Source: Lytechinus pictus (Eukaryota > Echinodermata > Echinoidea > Temnopleuroida > Toxopneustidae). Taken from it: DNA of 64,000 nt. The notes under the pieces were generated by a model. The model was not told where the DNA came from. It made no database searches and saw only the letters and a program-made list of their open reading frames with translations. Made by a program: the position numbers and the translations under genes. Location of the stretch: NCBI RefSeq assembly GCF_037042905.1, contig NC_087253.1, positions 16,289,501 to 16,353,500 on the forward strand, given 5' to 3'. Shown one piece after another: positions 32,601 to 44,633 of the stretch (positions are counted from its first letter, which is position 1; each line of letters begins with the position of its first letter).

Positions 32601-35600
32601 ACATGTATAGATTAATATTGGCAAAGTAAGCACTTTACGCTTTCATGACTCTTCACGCAAGCTCATGAAGTAGTAGTTTTCAGCAACACTAATACTACAA
32701 GAAGCGATCGGGAGTTACAGGCTCGTGCCTTCATCCCGTATCAGAATGATGATAATGATGATGGCGATGATGATGATGATGATGAACTCTTTGTAGAAAA
32801 TACTGGTGAACCAAATAGCAGTTTCGTCCTAGACTCTGGACAAACGACATACATATATTTGCAATTTCTCGTCATCTCTGGAACTTAGGACGGTTAACCA
32901 ATTTTTCGACAAAGACCTCCCAGCTATTACATGTTATTTGACGCGCGCCGTTAATATATGTACTGTGTTCTAAAATTCGTTCTGCGTCGAGGTGCGAAAT
33001 GTATTTGCTCAAGCACGGCGGACGTAAAGCCCTTATCAATTATTCAGTGTTCTTTAATGATTCGAAGCATCAGAGCTGAAAGAAAGTAGTGCTTTTACCC
33101 ATTGAAGGCGGAAGCCAAACAAATTGGGGGGGACTACCAAAATTTTGTGACAACCAAAAAAAAAAAAGGTTATATATCAAACAAAATTTTAGGGGGGCCG
33201 ACAGAATTTTTTGACAAGCAAAAAAAAAAAAGCGCATCAACAAAGATTTTAGGGGGAGATCGTCCCCCCACCTCAAATTTAGGGGGGACCTGTTCCCCCC
33301 CCCCCCCCGCTCTCGCCGCCTATGCTTTTACCTGCAATGGCATCCAAAGGATCATCAACCCGGACAGAAACCATCATAGAACTCCACATCATGTACGCAG
33401 CACCAGCTACAGCACCAATGATCGCTGCTCCCCATGGGTATACGGCGTCACACCCAGCACAGATTGCAACCTGACGTAAGGGAGCAAGCGAAACAATTCT
33501 TTCCAATTCAATTATTCGTTTGATTGATTTTGATTGATTTGATTTATTTATTTTCACATTCCAAGAACAAAAGTATATACAAGTGTAATCAATTTTTTTT
33601 CTTAGCATAACATAACAATAAGCAAATGACATAATTAATAACATATGCATATGTACAATCTATTGAAATATATTCATACTTGATAAATCTCTTTTTTTTA
33701 TTATAAAAACAAATAGCACAAAAAAATTATATATATACATATATCGACATAATACATTTTGAAATGTGGGAGACCTTCATCTTAAGCTTAGAGCTTGAAA
33801 TTGATAAAGGCCTCAAAGGAAAGGGGAATGAAAATCAGACAAACAGTGCAACAACTGAGTGCAACAACTGAGTTCTATTCGTACAAAGATGAGTGGTTTC
33901 ATCTACATCATCTGATTTTCTAATCAAATTTCGACTCCTATTACTTCGTCTAACTTTTTTATTTTCATTATCAAATTTCCTGCCTATCCATTCACTAGTT
34001 AGGTCATTTGATATCCAGACGTCATTACCTAATATGATGATGATATGATCCTCTTCGAAAACTTTTAACTTGTTCTGATTTGATCTGTTTTGATTTAAAC
34101 AGATTCCACATTACACGCATCTTCCTTTGCAATAATTGTTCACATGCTATTACATGAAAAATGAAAATGAAACAGTTGGACTTATGTAATTCTTTGTTCT
34201 GCGAAAAGGAGAGTTAATTAGTCAAAGCCAACTTCTATGACATTGGCTATAAGCTAAAGGGGCCGCGGAACCGGGGGGGGGGGCTCGGTGGGCTTCAGCC
34301 CCCCCCCCCCCCCCATAGACACACCTTTTTTCCCCCGAAACCATGTACAAAATCACACCCCCCCCCCACTTTCAAAACCGTTCCGCGGCCCCTGAGCTAC
34401 ACAACCATTCCGACAATTGGCAACACATCAGCCCTTTTAACAATTGTTTACCTCCTAGAGTATTAGCAATTGCTCCATGGTATTAGCTTCTATTAACAAA
34501 ACGCACAAAGCGGTTCAAACCATTATAGCTCCATGGTTCAAACGAACACGTCTTCTGAAATCAACTTGTTAATAAACTACTAGGTACTAATTACAAGCAA
34601 AACATTACCATTCCAGTCAATCCACCGTTGATAGTGGTCAGAAGCGACCAGTAGCTTCCGCTGAAACCAATCCTCTTGATGACCAAGGCGACCAGAGCAC
34701 CGCAAGCCCCTGAGATGATGGTATTGACCACAGCCAAAGAGACCGTAGTTCCATCGCCTTCTGTCGAGATGCTTGCTTGGGAACCGCCATTGAAGGCAAA
34801 GAATCCGAAGAAGAGAATGAAGCCACCAAGAGCAACCATCTAAATTTGAAAGAAATCCTTTAAGAAATCAGTGTACACCTAGACATTAGTTCATCTTATT
34901 TGAATAAAAAGTATTATGTGCTAGCATGGTGAGCATGCAAGTGAAAATAACCCAATGTCTTTTTTTTTTTTACATGAATCTATGCCTTAATTCTATGTAG
35001 ACTCCGGGGAGCGTTTCATTAGCAGTTTTGTCCGACAAGTTGTCAGATCTGACTTGGCTGAGAGACACTGTTACTGTGGCATCTGTCGGATAAAACATCC
35101 GACAAGTCCTTTCATGAAACGCTCCGCTTTTATACACCCTCCCCCTACACACACACCCTCACACACTTACACAAACGCGCTCGCGCACACCGCCACAACA
35201 ATGACAGTGAACAAGAGGAAGAAGAGGCCGGGGAAGAAGAAAAAGAAGGAAGAGGAGGAGGAAAAGAAGGCTGAGAGGAAAAAAGTCTGCATTTTACTAT
35301 GCTGACAACTTTCCTGACAATAACTTTCATTGTATTTTGATCGTATGAGAAGCGTTGGTGTCTGACTGTTACTAGGGAACTATGGAGTATAACGAAAACT
35401 TATCAGCGCTGAAACGGTCCAATGAAAGGTATTGAGGTCAATGCCCATCTCTTCATGTATTGTCTTACCGGGACTGTATGACCAGAGATCTCTTTAGGTT
35501 TGCCATTCTCATCGTAGCGACCAATACGAGGGCCTAGGATGGCGGCTCCGACCAAAGCAGCAGCTCCTCCGACACAATGAACCACTCCACTACCTGCAAA

Positions 35601-36645
35601 ATCCTAGAAGGGAGATTTAGGATTTACGGGAATGTCTTTTTTTATTCATTCATTAAGCATAAAGAGACAAAGGCATTTCGGTGAAAAACCTTATGAATGA
35701 AACTTATTCTGAAACAATATTGATGGCACATTCTAAACATCTATTAAAGATTGAAAAGTGCTAATTTGGAATTAAAAAATGGAAAGAATTGTGCGCCAAG
35801 TATATTATTAAACTTTGTAGTGTTGTTGTTGTTGTTGTTGTCTTATCCAAAACTCAAAATCGCCTTTAGCATTTTTACATTATTGCATTTCACATTTCAT
35901 TATTAAGAAATTGGATGGTCGAAGCTACATTTACCAGAGTTAAAACAAAGATATGACTTTATGTAAGAATACGTAAGACATGGAATAGTCTAACAAATGA
36001 AGTTGTCATAGACCCTCTTGATTATAAGTATAAGTACTGATCCTGGGAATAATCCAACCATCTTGGAGAAGAATAATTTGAAACTTGATATAATAGAGGC
36101 ATGCGGTCAGAATCTTGCCTGGGTATATTCCTATCTGATATCCATTCAAATATCCAAGAAAGTTTATATCAATCGAACGTAGGGGGCGTTAACGCTCTGC
36201 AGACAACTCTGCAATATAAACTCACCTGGTAAGCAAGACCTGATGGTCCGTTGGCAAGCCAACCTTCGCTAGACCAAGCCCAATGTACCACGACTGGATA
36301 TATGAATCCTGGACCGAGACACACAAAAAAGACATGAACAAACCAATAATCTATCATTCAAAAACACCTTTGTAAATCCCCAGAGGTCTCTTGACGATCG
36401 TCATCACAGTGCAGCAAACAATCCACGCCTCTAGTAAGATATTATAACCATGGTCCCGTAAACAAAACTTAGAAATCATCATTGAAGAATATATTTACGA
36501 TCGATTCCGTTGACCACAATGTACAATCAATCGTGAAAATCAAGCGTACGATTGATTTGTAACATTTATTTTTGTGTTGCGGAACCCAGTGCAGCAGCAG
36601 TAGTATATTAGCAGCAGTTCTATTAGTAGGAGTAACATTAGTAAT

Positions 36646-36714
<69 letters not shown>

Positions 36715-38458
36715 TGTAGTGGTAGTGGTAGTGGTAGTAGTAGTTGTTGTTGTTGTTGTTGTTGTTGTTGTTGGTGGTGTTGTTGTTGTTGTTGTCGTTG
36801 TTGTAGTAGGAATAGTAGTAGTTGTATAGTAGTAGTGTCATTGCATGATTAATCATGTTAATATTGTTATCATAATCATATGCCCCGTTGTGATCTAAGG
36901 AGGGGGTGGGTTGATGTATTACAGAGTGACTTCATATCAAATGAAGACGTAAGATGCATGAAGCTTACCAGTTATGGCGCTGGAATAGACAAAGTAGGCC
37001 ATAAACTCCGTACGCTCCGCCATGGCCCCGGAGACGATAGTGGCCGCCGTGGCAGCAAACACAAAATGAAAGAAGAAGTGAGAGTAGAGGCATGCCGGAA
37101 GACTCTCGAAAAAGAAATACCGGTAGCCAATGAACGCATTTGCTTGCTTTCCAAATGCGAAGGCGTAGCCGATGGCCCAGTAAGCTACCGCTCCAATACC
37201 TAGAAAATAAATTAAAAAGGATATCAAAGCACACGGAATCCCGCCAAACTCGTGTCAAAGTAGAATACTTATGACCAAAGTTACCAAACAAAAACTTTCA
37301 GCCAATCAACGCGGTTGGGAAGTATATAGATGCTAAATGTTGATCGTTAACTTAATACATAATAAACATTCAATACATGTATGCAAAATAAAGTTTTCAA
37401 AGAAAATACTTACAAACATCGAGCATGTTTTTAAGCAGAATGTTGGTTGTGTTTTTTGCCCGGACCGATCCAGCTTCGAGGAAAGCGAAACCCATCTGCA
37501 TCACTAGAAATGTTGAAACAAAAAAGGTCAATTAGTCAATAATTTTCATGGAATAATCTGCCAGAATATCTGAGGAATATACAAACATAATCATGGAAAG
37601 TTTAAAAAGAGGTTGAAGACACATTTCTTACGCTTTTCGTAAACGAGTAGGAACCCAGTGATCTCCTCTCAATCTCCACTTGATAAAAGCGCTTAGAGAC
37701 ATGCAAGTTTTCCCATGCACTTTGCGCTAAAATACAAAAATGTTTCATTATTGTTATTATTAATCCTTCGTGCAGGAACCAATCTGGGAGCTTCACCCCC
37801 CCCCCCCCTCATTTTGCAGTAAACGTGTATACAAAATCATAAAAAATGACCATCTGACTGTCACTGCAGCCCCCCCCCCTCCCTCCTCCCAATTTTAAAA
37901 CTCGTTTCGTGGCAAAATGAAACCGTTGAAAATGGCCGTGATATTCTCGACTTCGGACTATTGTTTTCAGTAATATTTCATCAGAAAGTGCTTTTAAGTT
38001 ATATAGAAGGTGCTGTCTTGAAGGCCAGAGATCAAACATTAGACTTTCTTGTTTAAGATTTTTTTTTTAAAGTGTACATACTGGTTTTTTTTGGGGGGTC
38101 CACCTAAAATTTTGGGATGGACACAGGTAAAAAAGTTGACAATAATAAAAAAAAAAGGTTATCAACCAAAATTTCAGGGGGGACCACACACATTTTAGGG
38201 GGTCCACCTGAACTTAGGGGGGGGACGCAGGAAACTAACTAAAAAATTTGACAATTAAAAAAAAAAGGTTCTCAACAAAAAAATTAGGGCCGGGAACGTC
38301 CCCCCACCTCAAATTTAGGGGGGACAGGTCCCCCCCCCCCCGCTTCCGCCGCCTATGGTGGGGAGACAATACTTACAAAAGATGACACATGACATGACGA
38401 TCAGGAAGAAATGGTCGCTATCTGTGGCCGTGCAGATCTCTTCTGTGCTGTTAGCCAT
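29669..38458 (-). CDS. Ammonium transporter (Amt family), 11 coding exons, complete
   Basis: Membrane channel of the Amt/MEP/Rh superfamily that conducts ammonium or ammonia across the plasma membrane. Coding exons, minus strand, in order: 38377-38458, 37414-37503, 36969-37199, 36226-36308, 35469-35603, 34609-34839, 33332-33470, 31939-32033, 31351-31477, 30395-30499, 29669-29769. All introns are GT-AG and all phases agree, giving 1,419 nt and 472 residues, typical for Amt. Hallmarks: [17 protein letters not shown] near residues 29-45, [18 protein letters not shown] at 163-171 (Asp163, first pore His171), VHLGGGLWG with second pore His332, and the C-terminal [13 protein letters not shown]. The hydrophobic profile fits about 11 transmembrane helices. 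The start follows an AAA context (AAATCAAAATGG). An AACAG acceptor 15 nt upstream implies an untranslated first exon. No Rh-type features. True Amt genes are absent from vertebrates. Confidence 0.95.
29780..30280. mobile_element. Decayed relative of the TTAA palindromic element in Amt intron 10
   Basis: AAATCGGATGTAAAATACAA, TTATGGCATTTAAAATTATC and a distal GATGACATCTTCGACTCTCT match the arms of the better copies at 40.5 and 50.5 kb. The termini are lost. Confidence 0.4.
30588..31220. repeat. Degenerate GTGTTCACA-rich repeat in Amt intron 9
   Basis: Words such as GTGTGTTCACA, AGTGTGAAAATA and TTTCACACTGT recur on both strands with irregular spacing of about 20-90 bp. A similar passage occurs at 27640-27790. 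No coding potential. It lies in the intron between the exons at 31351-31477 and 30395-30499. Confidence 0.5.
33095..33324. mobile_element. GGCGGAAGCC-ended repeat next to Amt exon 7 donor
   Basis: Ends read GGCGGAAGCC on the left and CTCGCCGCCTATG on the right. The interior has two copies of AAAATTTTAGGGGGG-type sequence plus A-runs after GACAAGC, and a CCCCCCACCTCAAATTTAGG block. On the minus strand the element begins at intron position +8 of the Amt exon ending at 33332, so only GTAAAAG of native intron precedes it. Confidence 0.7.
34257..34395. mobile_element. Short hairpin MITE with GGGGCCGCGGAAC ends
   Basis: Left AGGGGCCGCGGAACCG and right CGTTCCGCGGCCCCT are inverted repeats around long G- and C-runs. 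It lies in the Amt intron between the exons at 34609 and 33470. Confidence 0.65.
35007..35138. mobile_element. Hairpin MITE with GGAGCGTTTCAT ends
   Basis: Left GGGGAGCGTTTCATTAGCAG and right CTTTCATGAAACGCTCC are inverted. Internally TTGTCCGACAAGTTGTC mirrors CATCCGACAAG. It lies in the Amt intron between the exons at 35469 and 34839. A relative with GTATCATGAAACACTTCC lies near 49300. Confidence 0.65.
36588..36835. repeat. Compound AGT/GTT microsatellite in Amt intron 3
   Basis: Blocks of AGC, AGT and GTT trinucleotides follow one another. The long valine-rich and asparagine-rich reading frames here are artefacts of the repeat. Confidence 0.9.
38075..38357. mobile_element. Same repeat family as at 33095, next to Amt exon 1 donor
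   Basis: The right end reads GCTTCCGCCGCCTATGG after a C-run. The interior carries GGTTATCAACCAAAATTTCA, GGGGGGACCACA and CCCCCCACCTCAAATTTAGG blocks. On the minus strand its CATAGGCGGC end begins at intron position +20 after the exon ending at 38377. The left terminus is not clear. Confidence 0.65.
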
Positions 38459-39030
38459 TTTGATTTGCTATTTCTGTTAAGGAAAGTAAAACAATTCTGA
38501 ATTTTCAGGAGTACAAATAATTCTCATTTCCTCTTTATCTGTCAGGTCCTTCCTGAATTATTCTTTCCTTTTTCTTCAATCCTTCCCAACTTCTTCCAAA
38601 AAAAATCCTTCAATTCAAAAATAGAATTGGAACAATTTATTTTTTCATATGGGCTCTAATGGTCCCCGTTAAAACCCTCCACATGCATTCGTCACCATCA
38701 ACATTCGTCGTCATTAATTGACCTGAAAACAATGAGATTTGACATTCTCCTGTATGTTGAAAATATAAGGTGCTAATATATAGCTTGGACCATTTATAGG
38801 GGATGTGGCTACATGGTGGCTACGTGGTGGCTTTCGGTTATTTCTTTAAAAAAAATTTTGAATTCATTTAAACTACTTTTTATTTTCCCAGTAATTTAAT
38901 TGATAGGCAGAAAACTGAGCGCTTAGAAACGTCTGTATTCAATAAGAGCCCTACAAATGTTATAATAAGTATTATTATTATTATCGCAGTTTAGACTTAT
39001 AAATACACGACACATCCCTCTCTTCCAGAA
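38459..39030. other. Upstream region of Amt gene
   Basis: Contains the AACAG acceptor at about 38474 that implies an untranslated exon further upstream on the minus strand. No untranslated exon or promoter element could be placed with confidence. Otherwise AT-rich and featureless. Confidence 0.35.
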
Positions 39031-39044
39031 CTAATCTTGTTCCC

Positions 39045-39355
39045 TGATCATCTCCTCCTCCTCCTCATTATTCTTCGTCTTCGTCTTCTTATCCTTCTAC
39101 TTCTTCGTCTTCTTCTTCTTCTTCTTCATCGTCTTCGTCTTCTCCTTCTTCTTCTTCTTCGTCTTCTTCTTCTTCTTCTTCTTCTCCTTCTATACTTCTA
39201 CTTCTTCTTCGTCTTCGTCTTCGTCTTCTCCTTCTTCTTCTTCTTCTTCTTCTTCTTCTTCGTCTTCTCCTTCTCCTCTTTTTCCTTTTCCTTTTCCTTC
39301 TCCTCCTCCTCCTCCTTTTCCTTCTTCTTCTCCTTCTCCTTCTTCTTCTTCTTCA
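39045..39355. repeat. CTT/CTC microsatellite (polypyrimidine)
   Basis: About 300 bases of pure pyrimidine CTT, CGT, CTC and CCTTTT repeats. Such polypurine-polypyrimidine tracts can adopt triplex (H-DNA) structure. It is not coding. Confidence 0.9.
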
Positions 39356-40463
39356 TTCTTCCGTTTTATACAAATGATACAAAGACCACAAAACCGAAAA
39401 ACCTGTATGACTTACTGGTCATGAAATAATGAAACATATGAAACAAACAAAACTTACAGAATTAAGGTTCCAATATAACAAATGCAGGGATATCCTTTTT
39501 AGCGAACGGAGGTCGAACTCAAGGGCACACAACTATCTTATCTTGCTTGGGTGTCGCCGAATCCGAGAAAGGATTGTCTGGCAAAAGCCTGGTATGATAT
39601 GTTGTTGTACAACTTTATCCAGACAACCATACAGTACACAGCCTAAACTGTGTTACAGCCTTCTGCTCTTCTTTATAGGGTGGGGAACCTTTTCATAATA
39701 TACCAGGTACTATTCACTCTCTCATAATAAGCTCCAAACCGCCCCAAAATACCTGATATCGAGGATCCTTTGACGAAGAGCACTCGTCCGAAGCATCAAC
39801 AGGCATGGTGTCAATCGGGGGCCGTATAGTGGATGCGGTGCTATAATTATATGGCTATATGAACGCAGAAAAATGTATAATCGCCTGCACTCAGTCCACC
39901 AAAATAGCCTAGCTTACAATTAAAAAGCAGTAAATCTGAATCCATTTTAACTAATTCTGGTTGAAGCACCTTCAAGACATTTCGTCGTGCACCCACACAC
40001 ACTCTCACACAATCTGCGAGTCTACTCACATATATCCTTCACGCGGACACATCATGATTATATGCTTACACAATATTTCGCTAGATATTTTATTCAAAAC
40101 AATTCTAACAAAGAATACAACATTGATATATACATGATAAACGTATCATCTTGTGTACATAATAATAAATAACATAAATAAATAGTAATTTTCGTAATGG
40201 TGTTTTCACTTTCTTCTGTTTCTTTGTTGTTCTTTTTACTGAGTTATCTTGTATTCTTCCTCCCCCCCCCCCCCCCTTCTTTCTTAGCGCTTTGAAACTT
40301 TCATAAAAAGCGCTTTATAAATTTTGTATATTATTATTATTAACAGAACCAAACGTAAATCAGCGAAGGAATTAAGCATGATCAAGCCAAAACATTATAC
40401 GAATATACGTCTAGCGATCTACCAATCCTCGTGTTCATAATGCTACGCGAAAGAAATATTCAG

Positions 40464-41019
40464 TTAAAGGTCAAGTCCACCCCCAACGAAAAGTTTATTT
40501 GAATAAAAAGAAAAAATCCAACAAACATAATACTGAAATTTCATCAAGATCAGATGTAAAATAGGAAAGTTATGACATTTTAGATTTCGCTTAATTTCAC
40601 AAAACAGTTATATTCACATCCAGGTTGGTATGCAAACGAGGGACTGATGACATAATTAACTCACTATTTCTTGTGTATTTTATTATACAATGTGTGAAAT
40701 ATTCTATTTTTTCCCTTATTGTCATGTGTAACAAAGATTTTCCTCCCTGAACATGTGGAATGGCCATTATTATAAGATTTTCTGGTTCAGGGCAGTTTGT
40801 CCTTATTGTCAAATTTGTATTAAAAAAATTGAAATTGTATAATTAAAAAGAAAGGGAATAGTGAATGAGGGACATCATTGACTCTCTGTTTTGTGAAAAA
40901 TAAGCGAAACTTAAAAATGTCATAACTTTTACATCCGATATTGATGAAATTTTCAGCGTTTTGCTTGTTTTTCTCAATTGACTCAAATCAACATTTTTTG
41001 GGGTGGACTTGACCTTTAA
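40464..41019. mobile_element. TTAA-flanked palindromic DNA element, copy 1
   Basis: Begins TTAAAGGTCAAGTCCACC and ends GGTGGACTTGACCTTTAA. Inverted arms of about 150-200 bp include GATGTAAAATAGGAAAGTTA on the left and ATAACTTTTACATCCGATAT on the right. The TTAA ends match the target preference of piggyBac-type transposases. No ORF, so non-autonomous. Confidence 0.8.
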
Positions 41020-41273
41020 GCCTATCGATGTTCCCTCTCTTCATTCTGCTTTCTCTCATTTTCCTTTTTATTTTCTTATTTTGACGAGGGATGTTGTCTA
41101 AACACAAATTGGCAATCAATAGATCTTTTTCATTTCTATCCAATCAAATCATTTTCTATAGGCCTACATGCTATGTCTGATAAAGCAGGCAGGTAATAAT
41201 GTATGTTTGCACTGTTGCTTATTGCATGCCAATTTTTTTTTATTTGCTTCCAAACGATTGCTAGATTTATGCT

Positions 41274-41425
41274 GCAGTCACATTTCCCCTACGGCCGTCG
41301 GACAGCGAGTCGAAAACGGCCGTTTTATCAAATTGTATTCATTGACCACCCACATGCAGCTGGTACCAAAAAAATGTGGCTGTTTTCGACTCGCCGTACG
41401 GCGTCCGCAGGGGAAATGTGACTGC
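41274..41425. mobile_element. Hairpin MITE with GCAGTCACATTTCCCC ends, copy 1
   Basis: GCAGTCACATTTCCCCTACG on the left mirrors GGGGAAATGTGACTGC on the right. Inside, CAGCGAGTCGAAAACGGCC mirrors GGCTGTTTTCGACTCGCCG. A related copy lies at 54922-55118. Confidence 0.75.
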
Positions 41426-41755
41426 GTCATATTTCATTGCTCCCCTTACAAGATCACAGGCCTAAACAGGAGCCCCTATTATAATCATCATTTTCTTATA
41501 AACTTTCTTTTTTGTATTCTGGTCTCATCGAAACAACATCATCAATCATTCACTGTTCAATTAAACGTCTCAAACAATAAATCATCACTTAATATTCCAT
41601 TTTACAAGCGTTATATGAATTGTATACAGCGTATTAATTAGTCAGATCAAACAATAAAAAAATAATAATAATTCTAATGCTATGCCCCCCCCCCCCATCT
41701 TATTGGCCTATATTTGTAATTTAGACCTACTATGTACTTCATCATATTCTCGTGG

Positions 41756-42175
41756 TTACACTTCGTAATTCCGAAGGTTCGTAATTCCCAAGGTTCTTTA
41801 TTCCGAAGGTTCGTAATTCCGAAACACGTAAATTGCCTATACCTCGATGTTCGTTAATCCGAAAACGTTAAAGGGTTCGTTAATCCGAACATTTGTGGCG
41901 TTATTCCGAAGGTTCGATAATCCGAAAACGAAATAAGGTTCGTTGTTCCGAAGGTTCGTTGATCCGAAAACGAAATAAGGTTCGTTGTTCCGAAGGTTCG
42001 TAAGTCCGAAAACGAAATAAGGTTCGTTAATCATTAGTTTTAGGATCAACGAACCTTCGGAATTGCGAACCTCATTTCGTTTTCGGATTAACGAACCTTC
42101 GGAATTACGAACCTTTGGAAATACGAACCTTCGGAATAACAAACCTTCGGAATATCCGAACCTTCGGAATTACGA
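41756..42175. repeat. TTCGTAATTCCGAAGG tandem array folded as an inverted repeat
   Basis: Roughly twenty imperfect ~16-20-bp units (TTCGTAATTCCGAAGG, TTCGTTAATCCGAAAACG and variants) run in one sense up to about 42025. After a TAGTTTTAGGATC centre they continue in the reverse-complement sense (CCTTCGGAATTACGAA). The unit itself contains the short palindrome TTCCGAA. Confidence 0.8.
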
Positions 42176-42261
42176 ATGTATGCGATTCTGGTTGGTGGTT
42201 GTCATTGGTTGTGGCTAAATTTCCACTCCGAGCAATCAGGCAATATTCCTTCCCATGCATC

Positions 42262-43986
42262 GGACCAAGGCCGTGTTACAACCGACTGTCGCAGCGACGC
42301 ATAATGTCGTAATTGCGACATTTTGCGTTGACTGTGACAATATGTATTGGATGATTTTGGCATAATGTCACAGTCAACGTATTATGTCGCATCGGTATTT
42401 TATTTAGGAATCGAGTTGCAGATAAGATATGTTTTCACTCAGTAATTTGTTGAAGCTCTGTCATCTGAACGGTTTTTGGGGGGAAGTGTGTTTGAAGGGA
42501 CAGGCGCGAATGCAGGGGGCAGTAGGCCTATTGAATTCATTATGATGAAGAGTGGTCACTTTTTAACAAGTTAATATTTTATCGTTGTTCATGACATTTT
42601 AAGAAAGAAATTATATTTCGTATTGTAACTCGGAATGTACCGTATGAATAATAAGCGATAGGTCCTATACCAATTTCCCCTGGGGGAGAGGGGAGCACGT
42701 GATAAATCAATAACATGTTGTTACGTAGCGGAAAAAGTGAAAACGGCTTCCTTTCTTAATGAAGAGTTTCACAAAATTCACTAAAATGTGCACGAAATCA
42801 TTAAATATCACTTAAAATTCGTTTTCACATTCCCTCCTCACATGAAAAAAAATCTGCGTATACTATTTCTTAAAAAAATAATAACCGGGCATTACATGTT
42901 TTACATGCATTGACAACCTATATTCGTTTCTCTTCGAAATAACGAGAGCCCCCAAGCAGTGGTGGCACCAGGATTTCGAAACTGGTGGTGGCAAAGGAAA
43001 AGAGGGGATAACATTTATTTTGCATGTTTCACACAATGGAGTGTTAAGTGCAAGCTTTGTGACTAGGGCGCTGGATCCAACTTTTGGATCCCTGCTAGAG
43101 TACAGGGGCACAGCACGCATACATATGTGTTTCTTATACAGTATATAAAGCAGGATTTCTCCAAAAGGGGTGGTGGCAGAATATTTTCATCCATGTTTCC
43201 CCGATCGTCCGCTAAAAGCCCATTTTTGCTGTTGGTTTATAGAGGGAGCAGTCACAACTAAAGACTGAAGTATTCTTACAATCAAGATAAGCTATCTCAC
43301 ATTGCCTAAATAGATAATGAGAGCGCGAAGCGCGAGCTCAACTTTTTGGATATTTGATGCATTTAGACCAAGGCAATGAACATTCTGTGCAGTTTTTGGC
43401 AGTATAAGATATGCGAGCGCGAATCGCGCGCTATTTTTTTTTTATATATTGATGGCCCATTCCGAGTAACAATAAGAAATATAATTTCTTATTTAAAATG
43501 TCATGAACAACAATGAAATGTAAAGAAATTTGTATTTAGTTTTCAGCTAGATGATCTTACTCTCTCGCAAAATGAGTTGAATTGCATGTATAGCGATGTG
43601 CACAGATGAATGGTGGTAGGCGTATACTTGCGTTTCACTAGTCCACACATAATTTTTTTCCAAAGTCCGCCCCCTTCTCCTGACAATGAATTCGATACTG
43701 AACTGACCCCCTCCCCTGCATCCGCACCTGCCCCACCACCACCACCAGACTCGCTCTTAAAACGTTCATAGGACAGAGCTTGCACAAATTAATCAGTGAA
43801 AACATAATTTATGTCTTATATTAACTCGAGTCCTAAAGCGAATATCGCTGCGACATTATGCGTTAGTAAAAAGCTACGACATTATGCGTTGACTGTGACA
43901 TATATGCGTTGGACGCTATCGGCATAATGTCGCAATCTGCGACATTATGCGTTAGTGTGACATTAACGGTTGCAACAGGCCGGTCC
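42262..43986. mobile_element. ~1.7-kb element with inverted ends and CGACATTATGCGTT subterminal repeats
   Basis: The left end GGACCAAGGCCGTGTTACAA is the imperfect reverse complement of the right end, which runs through GGTTGCAACAGGCCGGTCC. Just inside both ends lie several copies of GCGACATTATGCGTT and its complement. The interior (42.45-43.8 kb) is non-coding and includes GAGCGCGAAGCGCGAGC repeats and a GGTGGTGGCA-type fragment. It is probably a non-autonomous DNA transposon with nested repeats. Confidence 0.6.
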
Positions 43987-44633
43987 AACGAATAGTTGTC
44001 AGGTTGTGATGGAGTCAAGTCAAGTTGTAAAATATTTAACAGACCTATATCTCAACTACACACACCAATACAGATCAATTGCAATTCGAGTATGATTCGA
44101 ATCTATCGTAATTCTATTTTGAAACGGTGCCTATATACAAGTCACTTGATGACCGAGAAATCTCAATTACCATTATTATTAACAAAATACTACCATTATA
44201 GGGAACCTGATTCACAAGCTATGCTTTCAAGGTTTCAAAGTACCTTATGAATGTATTGTATTGCTATATTTCAATAAAATTGATTTTTTTTTCAGAATGG
44301 TTTTAAGATGTAGGCCTAAAAACTTTTCTTTTACTTTCCTGTTATCAGGTTATTGTGTATATAAGTAAATGAAATGAAATGAGCAATTGCGCCTCATGAT
44401 TATTTATAGACCCCATCTTTCAGATAATTGTTCGATCACATCCATTTATCTGTGCCTGTTTCTCACTCTGTATCAGTACCTGACCATGACATATAAACGC
44501 CTATTCGTTATATCTATCGAATGTGACTCAATGATTCTTGTCTGTTTCAATGCTGATGATGTGAGTGGGGATCGAAATGCTAAACGAATTGATGTTTACA
44601 TCTGCCCCTGGGGGGGGGGGGGCAGTCAAATTC

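Noticed and set aside
36572-36829. Poly-valine ORF and opposite poly-Asn/Tyr ORF
   Set aside because: Produced by the AGT/GTT microsatellite in an Amt intron.
39037-39429. Leu/Phe/Ser-rich 130-codon ORF
   Set aside because: Translation of a CTT polypyrimidine tract.
41168-41641. 157-codon plus-strand ORF
   Set aside because: It runs through a hairpin MITE and AT-rich sequence and shows no family resemblance.
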